Below, piece after piece: positions 1 to 7,356 of a stretch of DNA of 37,504 bases (position 1 is the first letter of the stretch; every line of letters starts with the position of its first letter). The notes beneath the pieces are model-generated. The model had not been told where the DNA came from. It made no database searches and was given only the letters and a program-made list of their open reading frames with translations. This DNA comes from a virus, in IMG/VR virus record IMGVR_UViG_3300046559_000784, positions 1 to 37,504 of that record; one strand, 5' to 3'. Made by a program: the position numbers and the translations under genes.

Positions 1-5
1 GCCTC

Positions 6-36
6 ACCGCCCGCCCCGCCGGCCGCCGCACACCGC
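6..36. repeat. Terminal direct repeat, copy 1 (identical to 37474-37504)
   Basis: Thirty-one bases identical to the end of the window. Extending outward gives 35/36 matches, with one mismatch (c at 5, g at 37473). The simplest reading is the overlap of a circular or circularly permuted phage contig. A true short terminal repeat is less likely because the match is not exact from base 1. Confidence 0.75.
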
Positions 37-46
37 GGCGGCCGGC
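18..46. terminator. GC-rich hairpin at window start
   Basis: Perfect 12-bp inverted repeat (18-29 with 35-46) around the 5-nt loop acacc, between the end of one early gene (after circular joining) and the gene at 73. There is no U-tract, which is normal for high-GC actinomycete terminators. The last 31 bases of the window repeat its 5' arm and loop, so the contig appears to break inside this hairpin. Confidence 0.5.
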
Positions 47-72
47 CCCAACCCCTCGACAGGAGAACCATC

Positions 73-717
73 GTGGACACCGAGACCCGCACGGTCGCCG
101 TGGACGGCACCGACGCTCTCGCCTACGTCATCATCCGACCCAACCCGGACGGCGACCCGGAGAACCCGATCGTCGCCGAGGCCGCCGCCCACGGCCTCAG
201 CCACCCTGCCGCCGCCCATGTACTGCGGCAGGTCGCCGACCAGTTCGACCCCGACGGCGCCCCCAAGGGCTTCCCGGCACCCGCCGCGCAGGGGGCGGCC
301 GAGCAGCACCCCGCGATCGCCGCCTATGAGGAGGACCTCGGCGGTATCCCGGACACCTTCGACTGCTTCACCGTGCAGGCCCTCCGTGACATCCGTACCT
401 GGTCCGCCGGCGCGGCTGGGCTCGACCCGCAGGCCGAGGTCGACAAGTTCGTCCGCGCCCACTTCGAGTACCTCTCCACCTGGCACGACGCGCTTGACGG
501 GCTTGACAGCGAACTCCGCTGCCACGTCGTCGCCGGCGGCCTGTTGCCCGACGACCAGGCGCTCTACCTGAAGGTGCAGGCCCTCGCCCTGTTCACCGCC
601 ACCACCGCGCTGCAGCGTGCCGTCTGCGAGTACCACCACGGCACCGCCGGGCCCGGCTTGTCCGAGGCGTACGGCCACGCGTACGAGCTGTCGAACAGCG
701 CCCTCAGCCCGTTCTGA
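73..717 (+). CDS. Hypothetical early phage protein
   Basis: Unrecognised 214-residue acidic soluble protein. The GTG start is set by an aggag Shine-Dalgarno at 62-66, seven bases upstream. The N-terminus is mixed beta (TVAVDGTDALAYVII), the middle is Ala/Pro-rich, and the second half is predicted helical with aromatic clusters (FVRAHFEYLSTW). There is no signal peptide or membrane segment. After circular joining it follows the gene at 36764 in the same direction, so it belongs to the early operon. The 20-bp gap to the ParB-like gene implies cotranscription. Function unknown; confidence is in its being a gene. Confidence 0.7.
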   Translation: MDTETRTVAVDGTDALAYVIIRPNPDGDPENPIVAEAAAHGLSHPAAAHVLRQVADQFDPDGAPKGFPAPAAQGAAEQHPAIAAYEEDLGGIPDTFDCFTVQALRDIRTWSAGAAGLDPQAEVDKFVRAHFEYLSTWHDALDGLDSELRCHVVAGGLLPDDQALYLKVQALALFTATTALQRAVCEYHHGTAGPGLSEAYGHAYELSNSALSPF

Positions 718-737
718 TACCCGCCCAGGAGGACCGC

Positions 738-1112
738 GTGCCCAGCTCAGCCGTCACCCCCTCGCAGCAGACGATGTCCGTCGCCAAGCTGATGCGCCTG
801 TTCGCCCCGGTCGAGCAGACCCGCACCCCGGACCACGACTGGGCCGCCGAGATCGCCTGGCTCGCCGCGCACCACCCCCGCCGTATGACCCGCCTCCGGG
901 AGTCCATCCGCCGCGAGGGCATCATCGAGCCGATCCGCCTCTGCTACGGACACCCCGACTGCGGCGACCAGCTCCACGTCGTCGACGGCCACCACCGCCT
1001 CGTCCTCGCCCACGAACTCGGCCACCGCCGCGTCCCCGTCGGCGACGCCTGGGAGGCCGGCTCCGACTGGATGTACGCCATGGACGACAACCTCCACGAC
1101 GACCCCGAGTAG
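738..1112 (+). CDS. ParB N-terminal-like domain protein
   Basis: A 124-residue protein with a single ParB/sulfiredoxin-like fold. The core runs from RLRESIRREGIIEPIRL (about residues 52-68) to VVDGHHRLVLAHELG (about 84-98). GHHR sits where ParB proteins have the GERR/GxxR nucleotide-binding box, and I+G..EPI is the usual first motif. Stand-alone ParB-N proteins in phages and plasmids have been linked to nuclease, methylase-associated or CTP-binding roles; no C-terminal HTH or dimer domain is present, so partition by this protein alone is unlikely. The GTG start has a strong aggagga box at 727-733. Lies in the early operon. Confidence 0.75.
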   Translation: MPSSAVTPSQQTMSVAKLMRLFAPVEQTRTPDHDWAAEIAWLAAHHPRRMTRLRESIRREGIIEPIRLCYGHPDCGDQLHVVDGHHRLVLAHELGHRRVPVGDAWEAGSDWMYAMDDNLHDDPE

Positions 1113-1181
1113 CACCCGGCGGGACGCCCAGGACGCCACCAACACCCCGGCGTCCCGCCCCGGTTGGCCATCGTTGAGATC

Positions 1182-1211
1182 GTGACAGACCATCACCAAC
1201 CCTGCTAAAGT
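1182..1211 (+). promoter_or_regulatory. Candidate sigma-70-type promoter
   Basis: gtgaca (1182-1187), an 18-nt spacer, then taaagt (1206-1211) preceded by TGC. The promoter sits in a 186-bp non-coding stretch of lower GC than its surroundings and would drive the Spd-like cassette starting at 1299. Inferred by eye. Confidence 0.5.
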
Positions 1212-1235
1212 CACCCGTACAACGACAAAAAGAAC

Positions 1236-1270
1236 GGCCCCCGACCGGTGCGTCAACACCGCCGAGGGCC
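1236..1270 (+). promoter_or_regulatory. Two-stem leader RNA hairpin upstream of Spd-like genes
   Basis: Outer stem ggccc (1236-1240) with gggcc (1266-1270), internal loop ccgac/ccga, inner stem cggtg (1246-1250) with caccg (1257-1261), apical loop cgtcaa. It lies between the candidate promoter and the ATG at 1299. I recall similar leader hairpins ahead of genes in Streptomyces integrative elements, but this needs a search. Attenuation, RNA-binding or translational control are all possible. Confidence 0.5.
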
Positions 1271-1298
1271 TGACCATCGAGAGAACTGGAATCTCGCA

Positions 1299-2189
1299 AT
1301 GGCTGTCCGCGATCGTATCGCGCTGCTCCGCGCCGGCGGCACCACCCCGAGCACGTCGAGCCCCTGGTGGGTCCGCGCCACCACCAGCGCAGGACGCCCC
1401 GCCGTCCTCGCGTCCGCGCTCATCATGAGCGCACCCGCCGAATACCACCTCGCCCGCGCCGCCGGCTTCGGCCGCCCCTACGCCTACGGCATGCCACTCG
1501 TCCTGTCCTCCTACGCCGGGATCGCCGCCGTCGTCGCAGCGTCCCGCACCAAGGGCACCCCGGGCCGCTGGTCCGCGATCCTCGGCGCCGCCCTCGCGCT
1601 GCTCCTCGCGATGGCCGCCCAGATCGTCGGCCACCTCCTGACCACCGGCCACATGCGCGCCGACTCCTGGCTCCTGGTCGCCGTCGTCTCCGCCGTCCCG
1701 CCGCTGGTCGTCGGCCACCTGCTCCACCTCGCCGCAGCCCCCACCAGCACGGGCCCGGCCACCGCCCAGGACGCCCCCGCGCCGGACCGGGACACCCAGG
1801 ACGCCACCCCGCGCCCGCCCGTCCGGCCGAACGGCACCCGCGTCCTGCCCACCCTCACCCCCTGCGGCATGCGTCCCACCCCCGTCCCGGCCCGCACCCC
1901 GGCGCCCGCCCCGCAGCCGGCCGTGCCCGCCGCCATCCGGCTCCTGCCGACCCTCACCCCCTGCGGCACCGCGCCGGCCGTGCCCGCCGAGGACGACTGG
2001 CGAGACGCCCAGGACGCCACCGCTCGCGGACGGCTCATCGGCACCGCCGAGGTCGCCCTCCTCCTCGGCGTCGACTCCTCCACCGTCCGCAACTACGTCG
2101 CCAAGGGCCTGCTGACGCCAGTCCACAAGGACACCCGCGGACGCAACTGGTTCAACCCCACCGACATCGGCATGCCCGCCACCGCCTGA
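1299..2189 (+). CDS. SpdB-like membrane protein with C-terminal HTH
   Basis: A 296-residue protein that resembles spread/transfer membrane proteins of Streptomyces conjugative elements. Hydrophobic segments lie at about residues 35-50, 60-80, 90-110 and 120-145. A long Pro/Ala linker follows (about 147-245) with two copies of LPTLTPCG. The C-terminus (about 246-290) is a winged/MerR-like HTH: LIGTAEVALLLGVDSSTV then YVAKGLLTP. ATG 1299 is preferred over the upstream in-frame ATG at 1248, which lies inside the leader hairpin. A membrane-anchored DNA-binding protein is implied by the layout. First of four overlapping or closely spaced membrane genes; the family link is from memory of the sequence style. 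Confidence 0.65.
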   Translation: MAVRDRIALLRAGGTTPSTSSPWWVRATTSAGRPAVLASALIMSAPAEYHLARAAGFGRPYAYGMPLVLSSYAGIAAVVAASRTKGTPGRWSAILGAALALLLAMAAQIVGHLLTTGHMRADSWLLVAVVSAVPPLVVGHLLHLAAAPTSTGPATAQDAPAPDRDTQDATPRPPVRPNGTRVLPTLTPCGMRPTPVPARTPAPAPQPAVPAAIRLLPTLTPCGTAPAVPAEDDWRDAQDATARGRLIGTAEVALLLGVDSSTVRNYVAKGLLTPVHKDTRGRNWFNPTDIGMPATA

Positions 2190-2193
2190 CGCC

Positions 2194-2355
2194 GTGGCCG
2201 CCCTCCACTGGGCGATCCCCACCACCGCCGCCCTCGCGTACGTCCTGCTGCGCCGCGTCTCCACCGAGCACGCCCGCACAGCCCTGACGACCACCGCCGG
2301 CCTCGGGATCGCCGCCCTCTTCGTCTTCCTCCCCCTGCTGCTCACCAGGAGCTGA
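2194..2355 (+). CDS. Small two-span membrane protein
   Basis: A 53-residue ORF starting with GTG four bases after the previous stop and ending two bases before the next ATG. Two hydrophobic stretches (about residues 5-20 and 33-50: GIAALFVFLPLLL) flank a short basic/polar segment. Spacing, length and composition fit the tiny Spd-type membrane proteins found in Streptomyces plasmid spread operons. No Shine-Dalgarno is evident, so it is probably translationally coupled to the gene at 1299. Confidence 0.6.
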   Translation: MAALHWAIPTTAALAYVLLRRVSTEHARTALTTTAGLGIAALFVFLPLLLTRS

Positions 2356-2357
2356 CC

Positions 2358-2849
2358 ATGCCCCCCACCACCCTCGGCGCCGTCGCCACCGGCCTCGGCC
2401 TCCTCATCGTCTACGCCTTCGTCTGGTGGTGCCGCGAGGCACACAAGGTCTCCGCCCTCGTCCCCTGGCTGCTCGCCATGGCCTACGGCATCCTCGCCAC
2501 CCTCACCGCCGGGAGCATCCTCCAAGGCCTCGCGGGAATCGCACTGTGGGGGAGCGGCGGCCTCGGAGACCTCGCCCTGGTCTTCGGCGTCGGCGGCACC
2601 ACCCGCGACGTCACCGCCACCTCCAGCGCCGCCCTCACCTCCGGAGGCAGCGTCGTCGTCCTGCTCCTCACCGTCGTGATGATCTGCCTGCTGACGATCG
2701 CCCGGAAGCGGATCCCATGGCTCAAGGTGGCCGGAGGCGCGGTCGCCGGCGTCTGCCTCGCCTTCACCAGCCTGATCGCCGGGCCCGCCGCCGTCCCCCT
2801 CGCGAGCGCCGCCAACTTCGTCGGCTCCGTCTTCGAGGCACACCGATGA
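2358..2849 (+). CDS. Spd-like integral membrane protein
   Basis: A 163-residue protein with about four hydrophobic segments: residues 5-24, 34-64, a Gly/Ser-rich region, then 96-112 (VVVLLLTVVMICLL) and 124-155. ATG is preceded by aggag at 2347-2351. Its stop overlaps the ATG of the next gene, implying coupled expression. It resembles membrane proteins in plasmid and ICE spread cassettes of Streptomyces, where such proteins work with TraB in DNA transfer between hyphae. No traB-type translocase gene is present in this window, so a transfer role here is open. Confidence 0.65.
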   Translation: MPPTTLGAVATGLGLLIVYAFVWWCREAHKVSALVPWLLAMAYGILATLTAGSILQGLAGIALWGSGGLGDLALVFGVGGTTRDVTATSSAALTSGGSVVVLLLTVVMICLLTIARKRIPWLKVAGGAVAGVCLAFTSLIAGPAAVPLASAANFVGSVFEAHR

Positions 2850-3448
2850 CCGGCCGCCTGCTCACCGGCGGGGGAGCGCTCCTGACCCGCATCACCACCT
2901 GGTGGACCGCCGACGGCATCCGCTCCGGCATCGCCCGTATCATCGGCACCCTGCTGGCCATCGCCGCGGGCGGGGGAGTGCTCCTCGCTGCGCCCGGCCT
3001 GTGGTGGCCACTCGCTGCCGGCTGGCTCATCGCCTGCTGGTACGCCAAGCCCGCCCTGGCCGAGACTGCCGAGCAGGACGACCCCGGCGAGTTCCTGCGG
3101 ATCCTCCACCAGCTGCTCGCCGACCGGAAGGGCGCTCACCTCGTTGAGATCGCCGAGCACTTCACCGGCGACCCGGCAGCGACCGGGGTCGTCCGCGAGC
3201 TCTGCGCGTCGGCCGGGATCCCCATCGCCGACGGCGTCCGGGTCGGCCGCAAGGTGTCGACCGGCATCCGTACCCGAGACCTCCCCCCGCTTCCCGACCA
3301 CTCCCCCGACGGCCCTGTAGGCGTTGTTGCCGCAGGTCAGGACAGCAACAACAACAGCAACACCGTCGCGAGAGTGGTCCGCCGCACGGGAGCCGGCGCG
3401 GACTCCTACGGCGTCGAGTGGGACGAACCGGCAACCGTGTCCGCTTGA
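2846..3448 (+). CDS. Spd-like membrane-anchored protein
   Basis: A 200-residue protein starting at the ATG that overlaps the previous stop. One or two membrane segments lie around residues 30-70 (LLAIAAGGGVLLAAPGLWWPLAAGWLIACWY). A soluble helical domain follows (about 80-150: EFLRILHQLLADRKG, VRELCASAGIPI) that looks like a small winged-helix or plasmid-type domain, then a polar Asn-rich C-terminal tail (NNNSN). It is the last gene of the four-gene membrane cassette and is followed by a dyad and a strong hairpin. The family resemblance is to conserved Streptomyces plasmid/ICE proteins; exact function unknown. Confidence 0.6.
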   Translation: MTGRLLTGGGALLTRITTWWTADGIRSGIARIIGTLLAIAAGGGVLLAAPGLWWPLAAGWLIACWYAKPALAETAEQDDPGEFLRILHQLLADRKGAHLVEIAEHFTGDPAATGVVRELCASAGIPIADGVRVGRKVSTGIRTRDLPPLPDHSPDGPVGVVAAGQDSNNNSNTVARVVRRTGAGADSYGVEWDEPATVSA

Positions 3449-3449
3449 C

Positions 3450-3468
3450 GATCACCAGATCGGTGATC
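3450..3468. promoter_or_regulatory. 7-bp dyad, operator-like
   Basis: gatcacc (3450-3456), 5-nt spacer, ggtgatc (3462-3468): a perfect inverted repeat directly after the membrane cassette and before the terminator hairpin. It could be a binding site for one of the HTH proteins; no second copy was noticed elsewhere. Confidence 0.4.
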
Positions 3469-3514
3469 CATAGTTGGCCCCAAGTCCGGCGTGCCCGGAT
3501 ACAAACGACCACAC

Positions 3515-3549
3515 GAGAGCCCCCCGCAGAGCAGCAGCGGGGGGCTCTC
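3515..3549. terminator. Strong terminator hairpin
   Basis: Perfect 13-bp stem, gagagccccccgc (3515-3527) with gcggggggctctc (3537-3549), 9-nt loop, between the end of the Spd-like cassette and the next small genes. No U-tract, as usual in high-GC actinomycetes. Confidence 0.75.
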
Positions 3550-3676
3550 GGCGTTCACAGCCCGGCCTGCGGGCCGCCCACGACCGCGGCGGCGCGGAAG
3601 CGCTGATGCAGTGTCCGGACAGCGCAGGGTCACACAACCTGCCCGCGCCGCCGCCCCCACCCACCCGGAGGTCACC

Positions 3677-3862
3677 GTGCTGCCCCACAACTCGGCGATC
3701 ATCCAGCAATACGAGGCCAACCCGAACGGCCACCTCGGCTGGGGCATCGACACCCGCACCGGCCAGGCCTGCCTCGTCTGCAACTGCGGCGAGATCACCG
3801 GCTGGAAGCCACTCGACGAGATCATGGCCATCGCCGCCGACCACCGCATCCAGCTCGACTGA
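3677..3862 (+). CDS. Small hypothetical protein with CxCG motif
   Basis: A 61-residue protein. GTG 3677 is chosen because ggaggt lies at 3667-3672 and because the upstream extension overlaps the terminator. It contains HLGWGIDTRTGQACLVCNCG, a Cys cluster (CLVCNC) that could bind a metal, and a C-terminal helix. Small proteins of this kind occur just before the packaging genes in actinophages. Function unknown. Confidence 0.55.
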   Translation: MLPHNSAIIQQYEANPNGHLGWGIDTRTGQACLVCNCGEITGWKPLDEIMAIAADHRIQLD

Positions 3863-3875
3863 CAGGGAACTCGAC

Positions 3876-4376
3876 GTGCTGCCTACCTACCAGGACCTCG
3901 CCGCCACCCTCGACGCCGCCCTCCGCGCCTTCCCTAAGGACACGGCTGGCAGCGACTACCTGCGCACCGGTCTCGTCCGGACCGAACAGGTCACGGCATG
4001 GCGAAAGACCGCTGAGCAGGCCCGCGCCGCCGGCCCGGCCATGCCTGACTACAGCGCCTGGCACGCCATCCAGGCCCGACGGGATGAGAACCTCCGGAAC
4101 GGCCTGTGCCAGTGCTGCGCCACCGTCGAGGGCCGGCAGCCCGGTAAGGCCGTCGCCCGCTGGGAGAACCGCAACGGCGCCGTCGACCACATCTGCGCGC
4201 CCTGCCTCGACAAGTGGCTGCGCTGGGCCAAGCAGGACGAAGACCTCCGCCCCCTGCACTGGGACTTCCTGCCCGGCGTCCGGATCATCACCGTCGACCA
4301 GGGCATCAGCCAGGCCGACGCCGACCGGATCCGCGAACTGGTCAAGATCATGGTCGCCACCGACTACCCCAGGTAG
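3876..4376 (+). CDS. Hypothetical Cys-rich protein upstream of packaging genes
   Basis: A 166-residue soluble protein. GTG 3876 follows the previous gene by 13 bp with an agggaac box. Four cysteines in two pairs (CQCC about residue 77 and CAPC about residue 109) look like a treble-clef or ribbon zinc site, separated by a basic linker. The C-terminus (HWDFLPGVRIITVDQ) is mixed alpha/beta. Position between the early block and HNH/terminase suggests a packaging or late-regulatory role, but no family is recognised. Confidence 0.6.
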   Translation: MLPTYQDLAATLDAALRAFPKDTAGSDYLRTGLVRTEQVTAWRKTAEQARAAGPAMPDYSAWHAIQARRDENLRNGLCQCCATVEGRQPGKAVARWENRNGAVDHICAPCLDKWLRWAKQDEDLRPLHWDFLPGVRIITVDQGISQADADRIRELVKIMVATDYPR

Positions 4377-4389
4377 CCCGCGCGGCCCC

Positions 4390-4427
4390 GGGGTGCCAGA
4401 CCCTGGGGTGCCCGAATCAGGGGTGCC
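4390..4427. repeat. Three ggggtgcc repeats at 15-bp pitch
   Basis: The octamer ggggtgcc begins at 4390, 4405 and 4420, exactly 15 bp apart, in the 93-bp gap between the gene ending at 4376 and the HNH gene. Regular spacing beside terminase genes fits a protein-binding array, for example a terminase-binding part of a cos/pac region. Confidence 0.5.
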
Positions 4428-4469
4428 CTCCCCGATTCCACCCCACCGGCCAGGACCAAGGGGGTGGCC

Positions 4470-4811
4470 ATGCAGCGCAGGAACAGACCCTGCCTCCAGT
4501 GCGGTCGGCTCACCCGCAACGCCTCACGGTGTGACGGTTGCCAGGCTGCATGGCAGGCCAGGCAAGGCCAGCTACGTGGTAGCGCCACCCAGCGTGGCTA
4601 CGGCTCACAGTGGCAGCGCACCGCACGACGTGCAGTGGCAGCACACCGCGAGCAGTACGGCGACTGGTGCCCCGGCCACGGTGTGCCCGCACACCACAGC
4701 AGTGACCTCACCGCTGACCACGTGGTGCCCCTGTCCCGTGGTGGCAGCAGCACCAGCGACAACATCGCCGTGCTGTGCCGAGGGTGCAACAGCAGGAAGC
4801 ACGCAAGGTGA
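4470..4811 (+). CDS. HNH endonuclease (packaging-associated)
   Basis: A 113-residue HNH nuclease. An N-terminal zinc knuckle (C8, C11, C21, C24: PCLQCG..CDGC) is followed by the HNH beta-beta-alpha-metal core: DHVVPLSRGGSS (D83-H84), N98 in SDNIAVLC and CRGCNSRKH (C103, C106, H111). ATG 4470 is preferred to GTG 4464 because of the ggggg box at 4460-4464. HNH genes beside the terminase are a known component of packaging machines in HK97-like phages, where HNH and large terminase together cut cos. Its position just before small and large terminase supports that role. Confidence 0.85.
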   Translation: MQRRNRPCLQCGRLTRNASRCDGCQAAWQARQGQLRGSATQRGYGSQWQRTARRAVAAHREQYGDWCPGHGVPAHHSSDLTADHVVPLSRGGSSTSDNIAVLCRGCNSRKHAR

Positions 4812-4883
4812 AGGCATACCCCCTCATCTCACGGTGAGTGACCGTCATCGCGGGCCGGCCACCAGGGTGGGGGTGGGTGAATC

Positions 4884-4951
4884 TCGCGGCCATGATCGTC
4901 TTCGGACCCGGCCCCCCAGCCCCCACACACGGCCGCGAAATTCGGACCCGG
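4884..4951. other. Candidate cos/pac region upstream of small terminase
   Basis: Non-coding DNA between HNH and terminase with an 8-bp inverted repeat, tcgcggcc (4884-4891) and ggccgcga (4931-4938), interleaved with an 11-bp direct repeat, ttcggacccgg (4901-4911 and 4941-4951). Terminase recognition and cleavage sites usually lie here in cos phages with this gene order. The assignment is from position and symmetry only. Confidence 0.4.
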
Positions 4952-4983
4952 GGGGTGTCGACTCCACCGAGGGGGTGCCGAGC

Positions 4984-5466
4984 TTGCCCGCAGGACGGCC
5001 CCCGAAGCCCACGGAACGTAAGCGCCTCACCGGCAACCCGGGCAAGCGGGCCCTCCCGGACGCGTCCAACGTCGTCGCGCTGCCGCCGGTCGAGGACGAC
5101 GCGCCCGCCCAGCTCGGCCCGGCAGGCCGCGCGGTGTGGGAGCTGGTCACCGGCGAGTGCAAGTGGCTGGCCGAGACCGACCGGCCCACCCTCGTCCTCC
5201 TGGCCGAGAAGTTCGACCGCCGGCAGGACTTCATGGACCGCCTGGCGGGCGCCGAGCCGGTGCTCTACACGAACACCGGCTACGCGTACGCGAACCCGCT
5301 GGTCGGCATGCTCTCCACGCTGGAGATGGAGATCGCCAAGCTGCTGTCGCTGCTCGGCCTGACTCCGACCGACCGGACCAGGCTGGGGGTGGCCGAGGTG
5401 AAGAAGCAGTCGGCGCTGGAGGAGATGCTCGCCCGCAAGCACAAGCGGACCAGTGGCGAGGCGTAA
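4984..5466 (+). CDS. Terminase small subunit, P27 family
   Basis: A 160-residue DNA-recognition subunit of the packaging motor. The N-terminus (PAGRPPKPTERKRLTGNPGK) is the P27-family hallmark, followed by a helical body ending in a basic tail (ARKHKRTSGEA). The start is uncertain: TTG 4984 has a good gaggggg box at 4969-4975, whereas GTG 4975 would overlap that box. The gene overlaps the large terminase by 14 bp, implying coupling. The upstream 170-bp gap holds the candidate cos region. Confidence 0.85.
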   Translation: MPAGRPPKPTERKRLTGNPGKRALPDASNVVALPPVEDDAPAQLGPAGRAVWELVTGECKWLAETDRPTLVLLAEKFDRRQDFMDRLAGAEPVLYTNTGYAYANPLVGMLSTLEMEIAKLLSLLGLTPTDRTRLGVAEVKKQSALEEMLARKHKRTSGEA

Positions 5467-7114
5467 GGCGTTCCCCGGCCCGCCCCGGTTTCCGAAGGTC
5501 CTGCCGCGCGGCCCCGCGCTGTGGACCCCGGAAACCTCAGGCTGGACCGAGGGCACCACCGACGGCGTCTTCGCCTGCGAGCTGATCGAGAACTACCTGC
5601 GGCTCACCAAGGGCCCGCGGCGCGGGGAGAAGGTCCGGCTCCGCGCGTGGCAGGGCGACACCATCTGCGACATCCTGCGCACCGACGGCCGCGGCCGCCG
5701 GCAGTACTGGACGTACCTGCTGCTGGTGCCCCGCAAGAACTCCAAGTCCCTGCTGGGCGCGGGACTGGCGATCGACGGGCTGTTCGACGAGCCCGGCGCC
5801 GAGGTCTACTCCTGCGCGGCGGACAAGGCCCAGGCGGGCATCATCTTCCGCGAGGTCCGCCAGGCCGTCGAGATGTCGCCGGAGCTGGACTCCAAGCAGG
5901 GCGGCCTGCTGAAGGTCTACCGCGACGCGATCGAGTTCCCGGCGACCGGCTCGGTCTACCGGGCGCTGTCCGCGGAGGCGTTCACCAAGGAGGGCCTCAA
6001 CCCGTCGCGGACCCTGTTCGACGAGCTCCACGCCCAGCCGAACTGGGAGCTGTGGAACGTCATGAACCAGGGCTCCGACACCCGCGAGCAGCCCCTGCTC
6101 ATCGCCATCTCCACGTTCGGCGTCCGCACGGACTCCACCGGCGAGGACTCGGTCTGCTACGCGCAATACCAGTACGCGAAGCGGGTGATGAAGGGCGAGG
6201 CCGACGACCCGCGGTACGGCGCCCGGATCTGGGAGACCAACGACCGGGTGAAGGGGTTCGACTACAAGGACCCGACGGTGTGGGCCGCGGCGAACCCGGC
6301 GATGGGCGACTTCCTCGACGAGGAGAAGATGGCCGCCGCCCTGCGCAAGACGCCCGAGGCGGACTACAAGACCAAGCGCCTCAACGTCTGGGTCAGCACC
6401 GCGAAGACGTGGCTGCCGGACGGCGCGTGGGAGAAGTGCGCCCGCCCGGACATCACCATCCCGGCCGGCGCCGAGGTCACGCTCGGCTTTGACGGCTCGT
6501 TCAACAACGACTGCACGGGCCTGATCGTGGTGTGGGTGCCGGAGGAGCTGCGCTTCGACCCGAACGCGCCGGAGCACGCCGACCTCGACGACGCCGAGAA
6601 GCAGCGGAAGTTCGAGGAGCTCAACGCCGGCGTGCGGCTGCCGCACGTCGACGTCGTGAAGCTCTGGGAGAAGCCGCACGATGCCGGCCCGGACTGGACG
6701 GTGCCGATCCTGGAGGCCGAGCAGGCGATCCGGGACGCGTGCCGGACCTGGACGGTCCGCGAGATCGCGGTCGACCCGGCGCGCTGGGCCCGTTCCTACG
6801 ACGTGCTGGAGTCCGAGGGCCTGCCCGTCGTCGACTACCCCCAGTCGCCGGCCCGCATGGTGCCGGCCACCGGCCGGTTCTACGAGGGCGTGATGAACCA
6901 GCGGTTCACGCACTCCGGTGACCCGCGCCTCGCCCGGCACATCGCGAACGCGGTCACGAAGGTGACCACGCGCGGCGTGATGATCTTCAAGGACGCCAAG
7001 GGCTCGCCCCGGAAGATCGACCTCGCGGTCGCCTCGATCATCGGCCTCGACCGGGCCTGTGCCCCGCCCGAGAGGGCTCCCGAGCCCCAGTTCTTCAGCT
7101 GGGCCGACCTGTAG
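5453..7114 (+). CDS. Terminase large subunit
   Basis: A 553-residue ATPase-nuclease that pumps DNA into the prohead and cuts it. The ATPase half shows the Walker A-like VPRKNSKS (about residues 92-99), Walker B TLFDELHA (about 187-194, catalytic E191) and coupling motif LIAISTFG (about 216-223). The RNase H-like nuclease half shows GFDGSF (D347), EIAVDP (D441) and KIDLAVA (D523), the expected metal-binding acidic residues. Length fits the phage terminase_1/HK97-type family. GTG start inside the end of the small subunit gene. Confidence 0.95.
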   Translation: MARRKAFPGPPRFPKVLPRGPALWTPETSGWTEGTTDGVFACELIENYLRLTKGPRRGEKVRLRAWQGDTICDILRTDGRGRRQYWTYLLLVPRKNSKSLLGAGLAIDGLFDEPGAEVYSCAADKAQAGIIFREVRQAVEMSPELDSKQGGLLKVYRDAIEFPATGSVYRALSAEAFTKEGLNPSRTLFDELHAQPNWELWNVMNQGSDTREQPLLIAISTFGVRTDSTGEDSVCYAQYQYAKRVMKGEADDPRYGARIWETNDRVKGFDYKDPTVWAAANPAMGDFLDEEKMAAALRKTPEADYKTKRLNVWVSTAKTWLPDGAWEKCARPDITIPAGAEVTLGFDGSFNNDCTGLIVVWVPEELRFDPNAPEHADLDDAEKQRKFEELNAGVRLPHVDVVKLWEKPHDAGPDWTVPILEAEQAIRDACRTWTVREIAVDPARWARSYDVLESEGLPVVDYPQSPARMVPATGRFYEGVMNQRFTHSGDPRLARHIANAVTKVTTRGVMIFKDAKGSPRKIDLAVASIIGLDRACAPPERAPEPQFFSWADL

Positions 7115-7122
7115 GAGGCGCC

Positions 7123-7356
7123 GTGAAGCTGCCCCGCATCCGCCGCCCGCGCCCGGCCGCTGACGAGAACGGCGCCGGCACCGAGAGCGCGACGCTATCC
7201 GGGCGCCGGCGGCCGAGCCCGGGGACGCTGGCTGATACCGCACACGTCGCGGGCCTGGCCTGCCTGGACGGCGCCGCCTGGTGGCTCCAGCCGGTGGCCG
7301 GGCTGGTCGTCCTGGGCCTGGTCCTGCTGCTGATCGGCTGGGTGGTGGACGAGTGA
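7123..7356 (+). CDS. Small single-span membrane protein between terminase and portal
   Basis: A 77-residue protein. GTG is preceded by a ggagg box 9 bp after the terminase stop. The N-terminus is basic and disordered; one strong C-terminal membrane segment (about residues 55-75: VAGLVVLGLVLLLIGWVV) ends at the acidic VVDE. Its stop overlaps the GTG of the portal gene, so it is in the head operon. Comparable tiny membrane ORFs sit at this position in some Streptomyces phages; function unknown. Confidence 0.65.
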   Translation: MKLPRIRRPRPAADENGAGTESATLSGRRRPSPGTLADTAHVAGLACLDGAAWWLQPVAGLVVLGLVLLLIGWVVDE

